A stretch of DNA of 64,000 bases, from positions 50,004,922-50,068,921 of the forward strand of contig CM055102.1 in NCBI GenBank assembly GCA_029204225.1, in the 5' to 3' direction. This stretch comes from Diphasiastrum complanatum (taxonomy: Eukaryota > Streptophyta > Lycopodiopsida > Lycopodiales > Lycopodiaceae). Shown one piece after another: positions 45,950-55,758 of this stretch. The notes beneath the pieces are model-generated. The model made no database searches, was not told the origin of the DNA, and was given only the letters and a program-made list of their open reading frames with translations. Both the position numbers and the translations under genes were made by a program. Numbering within the stretch: the stretch's first letter is position 1; every line of letters begins with the position of its first letter.

Positions 45950-46309
45950 GTGTAACTTGGAATATCTTTCCCGCATCCTCATCAATAGTTGAAAATCCTT
46001 AGGCATAATGGCATGTCTAGCTAGCAAAAATGAATCTTAAGGAAAAAGGCTCATATAGTCCTTAGTAGCCTCATGAAGTCACTGAAGAGCCGAGGGAGTG
46101 AATCTGACAAAATGACCAAGATCATTCCTAGTAATGTGGCAGACAACATGGTAGAATGGAGCTCTCTGAATCAGCAGATTGGTTGATCTCTGATACTTAC
46201 AAATATCAAAGAGCCATCTAGTTCGAACGGGAGGGGTAATGGCCACGGTAGGGGCTGAGGATGCACCAGCAGAGAAGAATTCTCTCTTTATCTGTTTTCT
46301 CCTCTCCAT
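45950..46309 (-). pseudogene. Histone H3-fold segment of the fusion gene
   Basis: About 117 codons aligned along the whole H3 globular domain. The N-terminal tail is short and divergent (R-x-K-Q then Ala/Ser/Pro-rich). The H3 lysine 9/27 contexts are absent, while the fold-defining IMPKD block and the PF of alpha-N are kept. LFP-stop-D aligns with the loop LFEDT. Divergence is at the level of a centromeric or transposon-borne H3 variant rather than canonical H3. I infer common descent with H3, but the assignment to a subtype is open. Confidence 0.65.
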
Positions 46310-46324
46310 AGAGGTATTTTGAGG

Positions 46325-47123
46325 GATATCGCACTTGTGCGTGATCAGCAAGATAGGAAGGGGAGGGGTCCAAAGCGTTCATAGAGGAGCAATATGTACG
46401 CAAATTTTGTACGGTATATCGGACTTTACGAGGGAAGTGTAAGTGAGATCAGTCAATATAGAATAGAGGCGCACAAGTGCAATATGTGGAGACACGTATG
46501 CGGGGATATCGGACCTGTGCGTGGGGAAGGCAGTATGTAGAATAGCAAATAAGAAGATGGCGCACAAGTGCGATATGCGGAGGATAAAAAAAGTGAATAT
46601 ATCGCGGTACACACGTGCAAAAGAACGTCTTGTCGCACGTGCGAACTATCAAATCGTATAAAATTGACAAGTGGTGATTGTCCCCCAATGATCTGGTGAC
46701 ACATGTCAAGGTGTCATCTCTCACGTGTGCGATTGTACGTACAAATAGAAAAATGACACTTGTTGTCCATCCAACCAATGAACACCAGACACGTGTCCTG
46801 ATGTCCTTTCACACATGTCCAACTGTCACATCACACGTGCCAAAGCGTGCGAACGAATTGGGAGCCAACACGTGTCTGTTGACCCGTTGCTGCATGTGTG
46901 AAAAAACTCCCTATAAAAGACACGCAACCCGATTAATTTTTTTTTCCTCGAATTTCATGGCATATCACTCTTGTGCGCGCACTTTGTGTTGCCTGTTATT
47001 TTTTGATCTTTACCTGCGCATAAGTGCGATATCCCGATTCTATATGTCGTACATATCCCTCTTGTGCACGCTCTTTACAATTTCTTTTTTCATATCGTCT
47101 CCCTCGCGCACAGGGGCGATATC
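46325..47123. repeat. Eight alternating copies of a GCGCACAAGTGCGATATC motif
   Basis: Copies at about 46325-46341, 46469-46486, 46504-46523, 46560-46578, 46962-46980, 47015-47033, 47053-47070 and 47106-47123. Orientation alternates strictly (GATATC first, then last, and so on). The core GCACAAGTGC is a near-palindrome. The array starts directly upstream of the H3/Ulp1 gene start and could be subterminal repeats of a DNA transposon or promoter elements. Confidence 0.75.
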
Positions 47124-47220
47124 TATCGTAGTACCATGGCCTCATCCTCAAAATCTACCCGCGATTCCAGCCTAAGTGCATTTCTTATTGAATTTGGGAC
47201 ACAATAACATATCGCGCAAA

Positions 47221-47541
47221 TTCCGACGTATGTTCGAAAATTTCATAATCTATCGCAATTCGACACGTCGAAATACAACATCTCGGTAAAAAATCCGAGG
47301 CGGCAACCAATTTTTGCAAGGCACGTCGGAATATGACATGTCAGATTCCGACATTCAAACGTGGATATGACCTGGCATGGTTTTTCAAAAAAAAAAAATA
47401 CGTGTAACCTGACGTACGTCGGATTTTGACGTCCACGTCGGCAATCTGAAAGCCTGTCCATGGCATCTGGGACTTGTCGTCCGGGCCTGAATGGGCACGA
47501 ACGTCAGATTCCGACGTATTTTGAAGTCATCGGATTCCGAC
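47221..47541. repeat. Cluster of GTCGGAATCTGAC-type motifs
   Basis: Copies or half copies of TCAGATTCCGAC / GTCGGATTCCGAC at about 47221, 47324-47352 (an inverted pair), 47416-47430, 47436-47450, 47501-47516 and 47528-47541. Several are flanked by ACGT. The motif differs from the array just upstream. No coding sequence is seen here. Confidence 0.65.
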
Positions 47542-47637
47542 ATCTGTTTGGTTTTACGTATTTGCGCGATTCAGCGCCTTCTCTCTCAGTCTGTTTTTTT
47601 GCAAGGTGAAACATCTTTGGAGCGATTGAGGGCGATT

Positions 47638-47725
47638 GAAGATCAGTATTTGAGGGCTTGAAGATCAGTGCTTGAGGGTGCTCAAGATCAATGCTTGAAA
47701 ATCAGTGTTTGAGGTTGGTGCTTGA
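47638..47725. repeat. Short tandem repeat of GATCAGTGCTTGAGG
   Basis: Four imperfect units of about 20 bp (47641, 47663, 47685, 47701). Confidence 0.65.
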
Positions 47726-48087
47726 TTTTTGTTTGTTTTGCTTTTTGTTTGTTTGTTTGAGGTTGGTGTTTGTTTGTTTGTTTTGAGAAGAGATAGAGAG
47801 TGTGAAAGATAGAAATAGATAGAGAGAGAGAGTGTGTGTATTATATGTGTATGTGTTTTTAAATTTTTCATTGATTTAAAATGGTTTTGAATATTGCTAG
47901 TATGAATATGGTTTTGAGTGGTCTTTTAATAGATTATTAGTATTATTTAGGATAGTTTGGTAATAATATATTATTAGATTTGTAATTCGTGAGAGAGAAA
48001 GAGAGAGAAGAGGTGGAGTGTAGATGTATGCTTGAAGATATTGAAAGATTTTGGAGTTTATGTTTTGTTCTTTTTTTGAAAAATAAA

Positions 48088-48153
<66 letters not shown>

Positions 48154-49539
48154 TGAATTGATAACCAATTTGAAAATAATAATTGTTTTCAATACTACAT
48201 TTAAAAAACAATGCAAAGTTATTGAAATATATGCTACAGGTAAACAAATTCAGCACTCTCTAAGATTTCTAGATCTAAAACGACACTTTTTACACTTTCT
48301 AGCACACCTTATTCACATTTTTTAATGGTCTATCACTTGTCTACTCCATATACATTCCTTGAAATATGCTCTAAAATCAATCACTTATCTAAATATTCAT
48401 TGATAGAATTAAAAATTTGACTAACTTGTTTTCAAACGTTTTCCGTAGTTAAATGCTAGGAACTAAATTCTAATTTTGCCATTTATTTTTTGCAATATCT
48501 AACACTTCTAAAAATCAAAACATCATTATTTGCAATAAGAATAGAATTTTATCAAGTCACTATCATTAATACATCTCTCTTACCCAGTTTGTTGTGGCTC
48601 TCCCATATATTGAAATATGAATTGTCAAAGATATTGTTGAGAGTTGTAATTATCATTCATAAGATATAAACAAACAAATTATTACAAAAATCAAATATAA
48701 AAAAACAAGAGATGTGTAAAGATCTATAATTTTTTGAGATGTAAACTTGTCTTGTTTTTAATGTTTTAAATGAAAGTTTGTAACTGAATTAGTGTGATTG
48801 TTTCTAAAATTGAGAAAGTCTTGGCTATAAGTACTCTTCAACAATCACAAGATGATAATAGATGGACAATAGGACAATGTTGCAGAAACTAGAATAAATT
48901 ATTTTGTGGAATTTTAAGTTTTGCTCCATATAGCTAATATTGTGAAAATTTATAATTTTTTTAATAGCGCTTCTTATTGTGGTTAAGGACCATGCCAAAC
49001 TTGAGGTCAACATCTATATTTAGTTTGAGATGTATCAAGTTAATCCCAATTGACCAGGACTTGACCATGGGTGCCAAGAATAGTCCACTTGTTGGTTTAA
49101 TTTCACAATAGCTACTATTATTAGCCATAATGAGTAATATTGGTTTTGGAAGCTAGGATTAGAATTCTTGGAGGTGGCTACCTACCTATACTTAGGCATA
49201 ATTTGAAATACCTTGCCTAGGAGGGCATGGTAGGAACATACTCAAGGAATGTCACGATTCTTGTCATTTTATTCAATGTATCTTGTGCTAGAGTATCATT
49301 GATACTCGTTAACTAGTACTAGTCCTTGTGCTACTCATAATTGGATTTAGTCTTGTGAGTGGTTATGGTACTACATGATGCCTTAATCAAGAACCTACTA
49401 ACAAACGGTATTGTAATTCTCATCATTTGGAATGAGTTGTGTTGATCCAGTCTACATCTCAATTTCATTGGATTGGTTTGTCTTATGCATAAGGTCGATA
49501 GGATTTTGATATCTAATTCATCCTTGGGAGATGTTATAG
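47726..49539. other. A+T-rich stretch, possible old Gypsy LTR at its end
   Basis: No gene is recognised. A (GA)n run lies at 48094-48150. The last part (about 48976-49539) would be the LTR belonging to the primer-binding-site-like motif at 49540, but no second copy confirms it. Confidence 0.35.
48094..48150 (+). repeat. (GA)n microsatellite
   Basis: 57 bp of uninterrupted GA repeats. Confidence 0.95.
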
Positions 49540-49552
49540 TGGTATCAAAGCC
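49540..49552 (+). other. Primer-binding-site-like motif
   Basis: TGGTATCAAAGCC, same class as at 38350-38362, about 650 bp upstream of a Gypsy pol remnant on the same strand. It suggests the 5' end of an old plus-strand element. Confidence 0.5.
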
Positions 49553-50199
49553 ATGGAATGTGTATTATATTGATTTTGATCAATGTGATACATTTATTTC
49601 TAGAAATAATCAATAGTAACTCTATGGGGTAGCAAAACTAGTTATTAAATTTGCTCTTTTTTATTTTTTCCTAAAGTATAATTTTTTCAGTTACCAATTT
49701 ATCAAATATAATAAAGTAACTAAACATGTGTACTAAAATCGATAAAAGTAGTGGATACTTTATCATTTGAACTAAAATTGTTGATCTTCTCAATTTTTGT
49801 ATTGTTTTTTATTCTGTTGATGCAAGCTATTTCAAGAGGATGATTATATCAAGATTTTAATTTGCAAATAGACAAGGGCCAATATTTAGGGCTCAAACAT
49901 TTTTCCAAATTCTACTTTGTTAATGCATCAAAGGCTACAAACATTGATTGATTTGTAAAACCAAAATAAGATACCGGAATCTCAAATTTAATAGTTATAT
50001 TTGTAGTTGTTGTTAGTATTCACTAGTAAATTGTCATATCAATCTAACTCAGGACAAGAAATCGAAATTGTTGAATGATTGTATTAATCGATAGTCAAGC
50101 TACTTTAAATTTTAAAGGATTCAAAAGATAATTGAACTGATGAGTTATTGTATCTTGGACATAAAATAATATCATGGATTGATAATTGATTGTGGTAAA

Positions 50200-50900
50200 A
50201 TCAAGACAAACTTAGAACTATCAAATAATTAAAGTCTTTTTTAGGCTTTTTTATTAAGGAGTGTGCAAAATGGTAGCACCCCTCCATTCGCTTCTGTACA
50301 TGGTGAGAAGTACGAAGAAAGGCCTACTACTTCTATTGTAATGAACAATTAGCTAGATGAAACCTTTCGAGCTCTTAAAGATTTAGTTGTTTCACTCCCA
50401 TTTAAGTAATTGCAGATTCAAATAAATTGTGCGTTGTAAAGATTGATGCAAGTGATTTTGCAATTAAAGTAGATGGAAAAATTAGTGGCTTTCAAAAATA
50501 ACAAATTAATTGATTTTCAAACAAGATATACAACTTAGGACATGAGCTTAAAATTTGGCATATTATCTTTATTCAGAAAGTGTGCATCGGTCATCACCCT
50601 CTAAAATCTTTTGCAATCAACTTAATATAAGAGGTCGTAAGGCCATGTGGGAATTCATTATAAGATCTGATATATTAAGCTACTAATTAGGTGGTTGATG
50701 TTCTTCAGCAAATAGGAAATTAATTAGCTTTCCTTTGTTATAAAACTTTGTATCACTCTTTACCTTTTATTAAAATGACCTTGTAAGATAGAATCATACG
50801 TCGTTCATTTATGGCAGGAACTAGAAACATGTATAGTGTTCAACAAAAAAATAGTAAGAAGAATAAACAAATAGAAAATTTTCATGAAAAATGAACCTTT
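50200..50900 (+). pseudogene. Heavily decayed Gypsy RT / RNase H remnant
   Basis: Broken frames give LRTIK...LKSFLGFF..., ETFRALKDLVVSLP and VVKIDASDFAIKVDG, the RT-to-RNase H transition of Gypsy elements (FLGL...; F-x-x-L-K; DASDFAIG). Stops occur every few dozen codons. The flanking A+T-rich DNA from 49553 to 51280 probably belongs to the same old element, but nothing else is recognisable. Confidence 0.5.
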
Positions 50901-51273
50901 GATAGATGGAAATGCATATGTGCAACATGATGGTACTATTAAGTGTGAAGTTTTGTATGCCCCGTGTGTTAACATAGGTAGGACTTGTGATTTGGTGCAA
51001 AGGGACTTATACTAGACAAAGATGAAATCTTTAATAGAATCATGTGTTTTGAATCATATATGTCACCCTGTCAAAACATTTGTACATTCCAACATCATTA
51101 CCTATATTGCCTAACAAATCATACAAACCATCTAAAAGGTCCCAATCAAAACCAAGTAGGAAAAAGCCATGAAAGACCAAGTGGAACCAAAGTCAGGCCA
51201 TTTGATCATCACTAAGGTGTGTACATCCATTAAATTTTTTTAGAAATCATCCTCCATTGTAGATAAAAAAATA

Positions 51274-51280
<7 letters not shown>

Positions 51281-51324
<44 letters not shown>
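51281..51324. repeat. (TA)n microsatellite
   Basis: 44 bp of TA repeats ending one base before a long inverted repeat. Confidence 0.95.
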
Positions 51325-51325
<1 letters not shown>

Positions 51326-51598
51326 CTAGCCAATGATGATGATTATTGTTTTCTCTCTCCTCTTAGAGTTACTTGGATTTTTTCTTTCTAGTCATGCTCT
51401 TTCTTATAATCATGACCAAAATGTTGATCTTGGAATTAAATTTAGTGTTCGACAAAATATTTATCAAAGTGTCGAACACTAAATTTAATTCCAAGATCAA
51501 CATTTTGGTCATGATTATAGGAAAGAGCATGACTAGAAAGAAAAAATCCAAGTAACTCTAAGAGGAGAAAGAAAACAATAATCATCATCATTGGCTAG
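51326..51598. repeat. Near-perfect 128-bp inverted repeat (fold-back or MITE)
   Basis: Left arm 51326-51453 and right arm 51471-51598, with a 17-base loop. By eye there are only about two mismatches over 128 positions (C/T near 51354 and T/C near 51410 against their partners). Ends are CTAGCCAATGATG...CATCATTGGCTAG. It adjoins a (TA)n run. It could be a MITE or a hairpin-RNA locus. The mirrored open frames on both strands are a by-product. Confidence 0.9.
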
Positions 51599-54040
51599 TT
51601 TTGAATGACAAAAAAAATTCTCTTTGCCAACTATCATATACACGAACAGACAGTTATGCCAAAAAAAAATTTAGGGAAATAAACAATATGAAGAAGGACT
51701 CACCCTTAATAACAAGATCAATTTTGGGTAGACAATATGAAGAAGGATTCACCCTTATCTTTGATATCACCAAAGAAGGTAAGGAACAATAGAAAACTCA
51801 TGTTTTTTTCTATGTGCTATTTTTTGGTTTTGCTAGCTTTCTTGCTTAGTGATTTTCTCTTCATTTTAGATGTTATGAATAAAAAAGAAGGAAAAAGATG
51901 ATTGAAAATTATTTCCAGATGTGAATATTTTTTATTGTATGTTCTAATCCTTATTGAAGTGCAAAGGTTAGATGATCCAAATGTTTAGGATTATTTTCTT
52001 GATAGGCAAGGATTCATAGATTAGATTGATTGCCCTTCATGCAAAATCCTTATCAAGCATAGATCGTACGTGAAATGGATCTTATAGAGAGATTGTTCAT
52101 GTCATGCTTCAACACTTCTTCCAACTTTAATACACCACAATGTATTTACATGTATCAATTTGATCATGTTAGACACATTGCTAATCCTCTTCATACATGC
52201 CTTTTTTCAAATACCAAAATCTACATTTAAATGCCATCATATGCATGGGTCTGAGGATGGGCATTTTTCTCCAATATTGATAGGAGTGGGTGCACCAAAG
52301 GAGGAGGACAAGAATGGGGTTGTTTTGTAGGGATGAAGACCTGTACCATATTTATAGAAGACATGTGAAGACGTGCTAGTAATTGATCTACAAAAAGTTT
52401 GGTTAGCATCACCCCACCAAAGATTGTTGATCCCAAAGCTATAGTTGCACAAAATATAGTCAAAAATCACTATCTAAAACTAGAGATTTTGGGTCCGTTG
52501 TATGGGTCATACTACCCATTGAAGTTCCCAATGTTAGCCAAATTTTCACATGAAAAATCGGGATTTTATAAATGGTGATTAATCTTTCCCTCCCTACAAA
52601 ATACTAGGAGTTGACCCTAAACCCCATGCCAAGTAAGACAACTACCTAAACAAGTGACTTATGGACTATGGGGTCAGACCCTCCCCGTACACCTCCCTAA
52701 GAAGCCTTGTATGGTTTTTTTAAATGGCCCAACAACAGTGTCCCTTGTGAACTACTTAAGGGTACCTTGCCCCTTACACATCCTTTTCCGCTTAGTGTGC
52801 CAATTTTGAACCACTTTCACAAAAATCACTCATTAGGGATTGCCTTACAAGGAGGGAAGGACGTACCTCCATGAAAGAGAATGGAAACCCCAAGCAATGA
52901 TCCGAGCTGAAAGCAGCAACTCAGCTGGCATCAACTTGGTCATTAAGGAGATGAGATGGGGTCTTTTAGGGAACCGAATCGCACATATTTCCAAAGACCT
53001 TCATTAAGGAGGTCGATTGTTGTTGACAAAGGAATTGAGGAACAAGGGAACTACGAGCTACAATAGACAGCATTTTGGTTGCAAGAGGTCTACCCGACAT
53101 ACCTTCTCGTGAGCTGTTAACGTGTTCCCCAAAGTCTAGAAAAACTAGGCCATCTATGATACAACCTCTTGCTATAAATGGATTGAACTCATTTATCAAC
53201 GATCAAATTATCTTAAACTTCTCTCTCAAATATGTGAAGCTTATATAATCTTCCACTAATTCTAGACTTTATTCTTCATTCCTTTCAAGTCCAATTATGT
53301 AGAAATGAAGTGAACTTCAAAAATCTTGGTACTATTCACTTAAAAGAAAGAGGACATCCATGATCTTGAAATAAGTGTCTACTATCCACGTGAAAGAAAA
53401 AGATAATATGTTTCCTAAATAGCACTTAACCACAAGACCATCCCATGTTGTAACTATTTATGGAAACTTGCCTAAATGTAAACATCAAAAAGGGAGCCAC
53501 AAAATTGAAACTCTTTGCCCGATCACAAATCTGAAATTCTTTGCAACCTTAAGATTTCTCTTCTTAAATAATGTACATTACTTAATAGCATAAAAAGAAT
53601 TTCAACTAAGTACCTTCTAGGCTTCTAGCAATCTATGAATTGCCTGTTGACCTGCTTTACCAGTTGCCTACTAACAAAGTGTACTTGGGTCCCTTCATTA
53701 TCAGACCTTTGTAATGTTATGTTTGTAAGTCTATGGAACGATCTCCTTCATAGTGATTGTCGTTGTTCCCTAACAGTGTGCCCTAACAATTGTGACACTT
53801 GATGTATGTTGTGACACTTAATCTGATGCTAAAACTCACAAACTTGGCCAACTTTAAGATTGAACGCTGGATGTAGCTGGCACATTTAAGATCTCATAAG
53901 CACAAAATCTTTCTGAGAAAAAGCTCGTTACCAATCTGACAAGCTAGGCTCAGCTAAAATAGAAACATAGTACATGCCATGTGTAAACAAAAAACAAATT
54001 ATCAAAATTGTGCAATATTCATTACATAGGGTCTATTCAT
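51599..54040. other. No gene recognised
   Basis: About 2.4 kb of A+T-rich DNA. A 25-bp direct repeat (CAATATGAAGAAGGAYTCAC, near 51685 and 51732) is the only clear structure. Open frames at 52227-52470 and 52966-53199 have no family features. Confidence 0.4.
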
Positions 54041-54046
54041 TCTAGG

Positions 54047-54480
54047 TCAAGAGGAGAGAAAAGACCCAGAAACTTCGAGAAGCAACTTTGAGCCGATATC
54101 ATGATTCATAATAGCTTGTTTCAGGTCCGTATTCTCTAACCAGGTATATACGCATTTGCAACCACAAAAATGAAAATCGAAGGTCCAAACGCTGTCACAA
54201 TGCCTGTAAGCGTGAAGATGGCCCTCGAAGCTGATCTTGGAGTGCACCTTTGTCCGCAGCGCTTCGATAATGGATTTGTCAAACTGCTTTAGCACTTTTG
54301 CAGCCAAGAGCGGCGAAATGGTGTCCTTGATCACCATCTCATCCAGGGCTGCTATCAGCCCCCTGCCAATCAGGACTTGCTATAAAGCTCAAGAGTCGTC
54401 TCTCCCCCTTGCCCTCCGTCTCCCTCTCCCTCTCCTTCTTTTCCGCTCCCGCTCCCTCTCCCTCTCCTTCTATCCGTCAT
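54047..54480 (-). pseudogene. TFIIA small (gamma) subunit-like gene, one frameshift
   Basis: From an ATG at 54478-54480 the frame reads MTDRRRGRGSGSGKEGEGEG, a low-complexity extension, then ETTLELYSKS. One missing base then shifts the frame, and LIGRGLIAALDEMVIKDTIS, KVLKQFDKSIIEAL and GHLHAYRHCDSVWTF follow. These are the blocks of the TFIIA gamma N-terminal helical domain and the start of its beta barrel (family: ELYR-S-IG...LDEM...QFDKS...EAL...GHLHTYRFCDNVWTF). TFIIA stabilises TBP on promoters in the nucleus. The C-terminal part (LENTDLKQAI...GSKLLLE) is diverged. No intron is visible, so it may be a retrocopy. TATA-like CCTATATAAAGC lies about 60 bp upstream. Confidence 0.75.
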
Positions 54481-54537
54481 GAGAGCGATCAATCGTCTTC
54501 TTTTCTTGTTGTATGTTGCAATCGGGCCAGCATTTGT

Positions 54538-54550
54538 GCTTTATATAGGT
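54538..54550 (-). promoter_or_regulatory. TATA-like box between divergent frames
   Basis: Minus-strand CCTATATAAAGCAC, about 60 bp upstream of the TFIIA-like ATG. On the plus strand it reads TTTATATAGG, about 50 bp upstream of the frame at 54594. Confidence 0.4.
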
Positions 54551-54593
54551 ACCCACCTGCCTTGGTCACATAGCCGACAACTTTGTATACACA

Positions 54594-55550
54594 ATGGCGT
54601 TTGGCGTTAGGGGTGACTCAGGTCCCTTCGTGATTGTTAAGTTGGAAGCTAGTGTTGCTTTTGAAAGAATGAGCTTGGCAAAGGAGGAGATCACTCAAGA
54701 GGAGAGCTTGGCAAATTGTGATCTTGCTTGCATTGAGGAGGAGCATCAAAAGGAGGAAGATCTTGAGGATCAGCCTCAAAGCATGAGAGTTCCAAGGGAG
54801 TCCTCAATGACAATGGCCGAGTCATCAAATTGCATGCAAATTGTCCATTCAAGTGTGCATCTTGCAAGGGTGGTGAGCATTGGAGAGTCTACTATCTTTG
54901 AATACTTTTTGGAAAGTAGTAGTAGACATGAGGTGGCTTGTTTCTTACCTTTAAGATTCATGGTGTTTATTACTTTGTATGACAAGACAATGAAATGGGA
55001 TGCTTTGAAATCTACATTTGTTGTTAATAAAGCAATTTCATTGGATAACTATTTTTGTAATAGTTTGAATAGAGTCATAAAAAATGAAACATCATTTGCT
55101 TTGAAAATCTTTGTGTCCACATGCTTTGTGCATGATCATTCCAATGTAAGGACCAAAGATTATCCTATTTCAATGATAGGAATAATGGTAGTGTTTTGCT
55201 CTTCAAGTAGAGATTGTGAAATCTACTTGTTTTCATTCAAAGAATTTGTCAATGGTGGAAATGTGATTTTTCAAGAGTGGAAGATTTGTAAACTTGAAGA
55301 AGCAGCTTTGGATCAACACCTTATTCAATTCATTGATGTTTTGGAGTCAAGTCAAGTGGAGGATCAAGCTCAAGACCCGAGGACTCCAAGAAGAATCTTG
55401 AGTATCAAGATGGAGCCATCAAGGCTCAATCATATGGATCAAGCAAGGCAAGTTGTCTTTGGCAACATTATTTATGCACTTAATATTTTAATTGATGTAT
55501 CTTCAAGTGCACAAAATGCCATGGGATCCATGGCTTGGCATGATGTATAG
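54594..55550 (+). CDS. Copia-derived open frame of unknown content
   Basis: 318 residues without a stop. The first about 14 residues (MAFGVRGDSGPFV) come from the flank, and the retroelement part seems to start near 54640. A Glu-rich segment resembles the connector between integrase and RT. Near the end PRRILSIKMEPSRLNHMDQA matches the Copia connector PRRSSRAKVEPSRLTYQGKG of the intact element. The middle (EVACFLPLRFMVFITLYDKT, SFALKIFVSTCFVHDHSN) has no RT, integrase or RNase H motif and I do not recognise it. A 3' LTR follows at 55759. It parallels the derivative at 39583-41094. Confidence 0.5.
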   Translation: MAFGVRGDSGPFVIVKLEASVAFERMSLAKEEITQEESLANCDLACIEEEHQKEEDLEDQPQSMRVPRESSMTMAESSNCMQIVHSSVHLARVVSIGESTIFEYFLESSSRHEVACFLPLRFMVFITLYDKTMKWDALKSTFVVNKAISLDNYFCNSLNRVIKNETSFALKIFVSTCFVHDHSNVRTKDYPISMIGIMVVFCSSSRDCEIYLFSFKEFVNGGNVIFQEWKICKLEEAALDQHLIQFIDVLESSQVEDQAQDPRTPRRILSIKMEPSRLNHMDQARQVVFGNIIYALNILIDVSSSAQNAMGSMAWHDV

Positions 55551-55758
55551 TTTTTGAAGTGTGCTACATGTATATAGACACATATTTGGAACATCTTGTA
55601 AGGGATCCTTTAAGAGGTGGTGAAAGATCCTTCATGGACATCATTCTCTATTGGAGTTTCAAAAGTCCCTTGTTTGTAGCTGGATTTTCTAGACACTTCT
55701 AAAATCATTCATTCATCTAAAAAGAGAGTTGTAGATAGATCAAGCTAAATTTGAGGAG

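Larger units (their letters stand above)
44579..46309 (-). pseudogene. Histone H3-like domain fused to an Ulp1/C48-like peptidase domain
   Basis: An ATG at 46307-46309 opens MERRKQIKREFF. The histone H3 fold follows: KYQRSTNLLIQRAPF (about residues 38-52), VRFTPSALQ, LHEATKDYMSLF and IMPKDFQLLMRMRERY (about 101-116), parallel to H3 alpha-N, alpha-1 to alpha-3 and the C-terminal helix. Two in-frame stops interrupt it (TGA 46079-46081, TAA 46037-46039). The same frame then runs open through a basic linker (KRPRKQPAPKRAPKKVRR) to about 45430. GT..AG introns join short exons (about 45330-45390, 45036-45222, 44819-44923, 44579-44722). These give KYLLVPYHTNEHWSLNLISI, VDWQIVNLE and SPQQNDSFSYGWYTLY, the Ulp1 pattern. 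The His and Gln are kept. The catalytic Cys (D-C-G) is S-Y-G here, and the Asp is lost. Confidence 0.62.

Noticed and set aside
45950-46309. Calling the H3-like segment a functional centromeric histone (CENH3)
   Set aside because: Two stops and the continuation into an Ulp1-like part argue against it. The tail and loop 1 cannot be assigned to CENH3 by eye.
46449-47175. Cys/His-rich open frames upstream of the H3/Ulp1 gene
   Set aside because: They follow from the translated short-repeat arrays (CACGTG, GCGCAC). There is no conserved domain order.
51369-51555. Two near-identical 60-residue frames on opposite strands
   Set aside because: They are mirror images produced by the inverted repeat, not genes.
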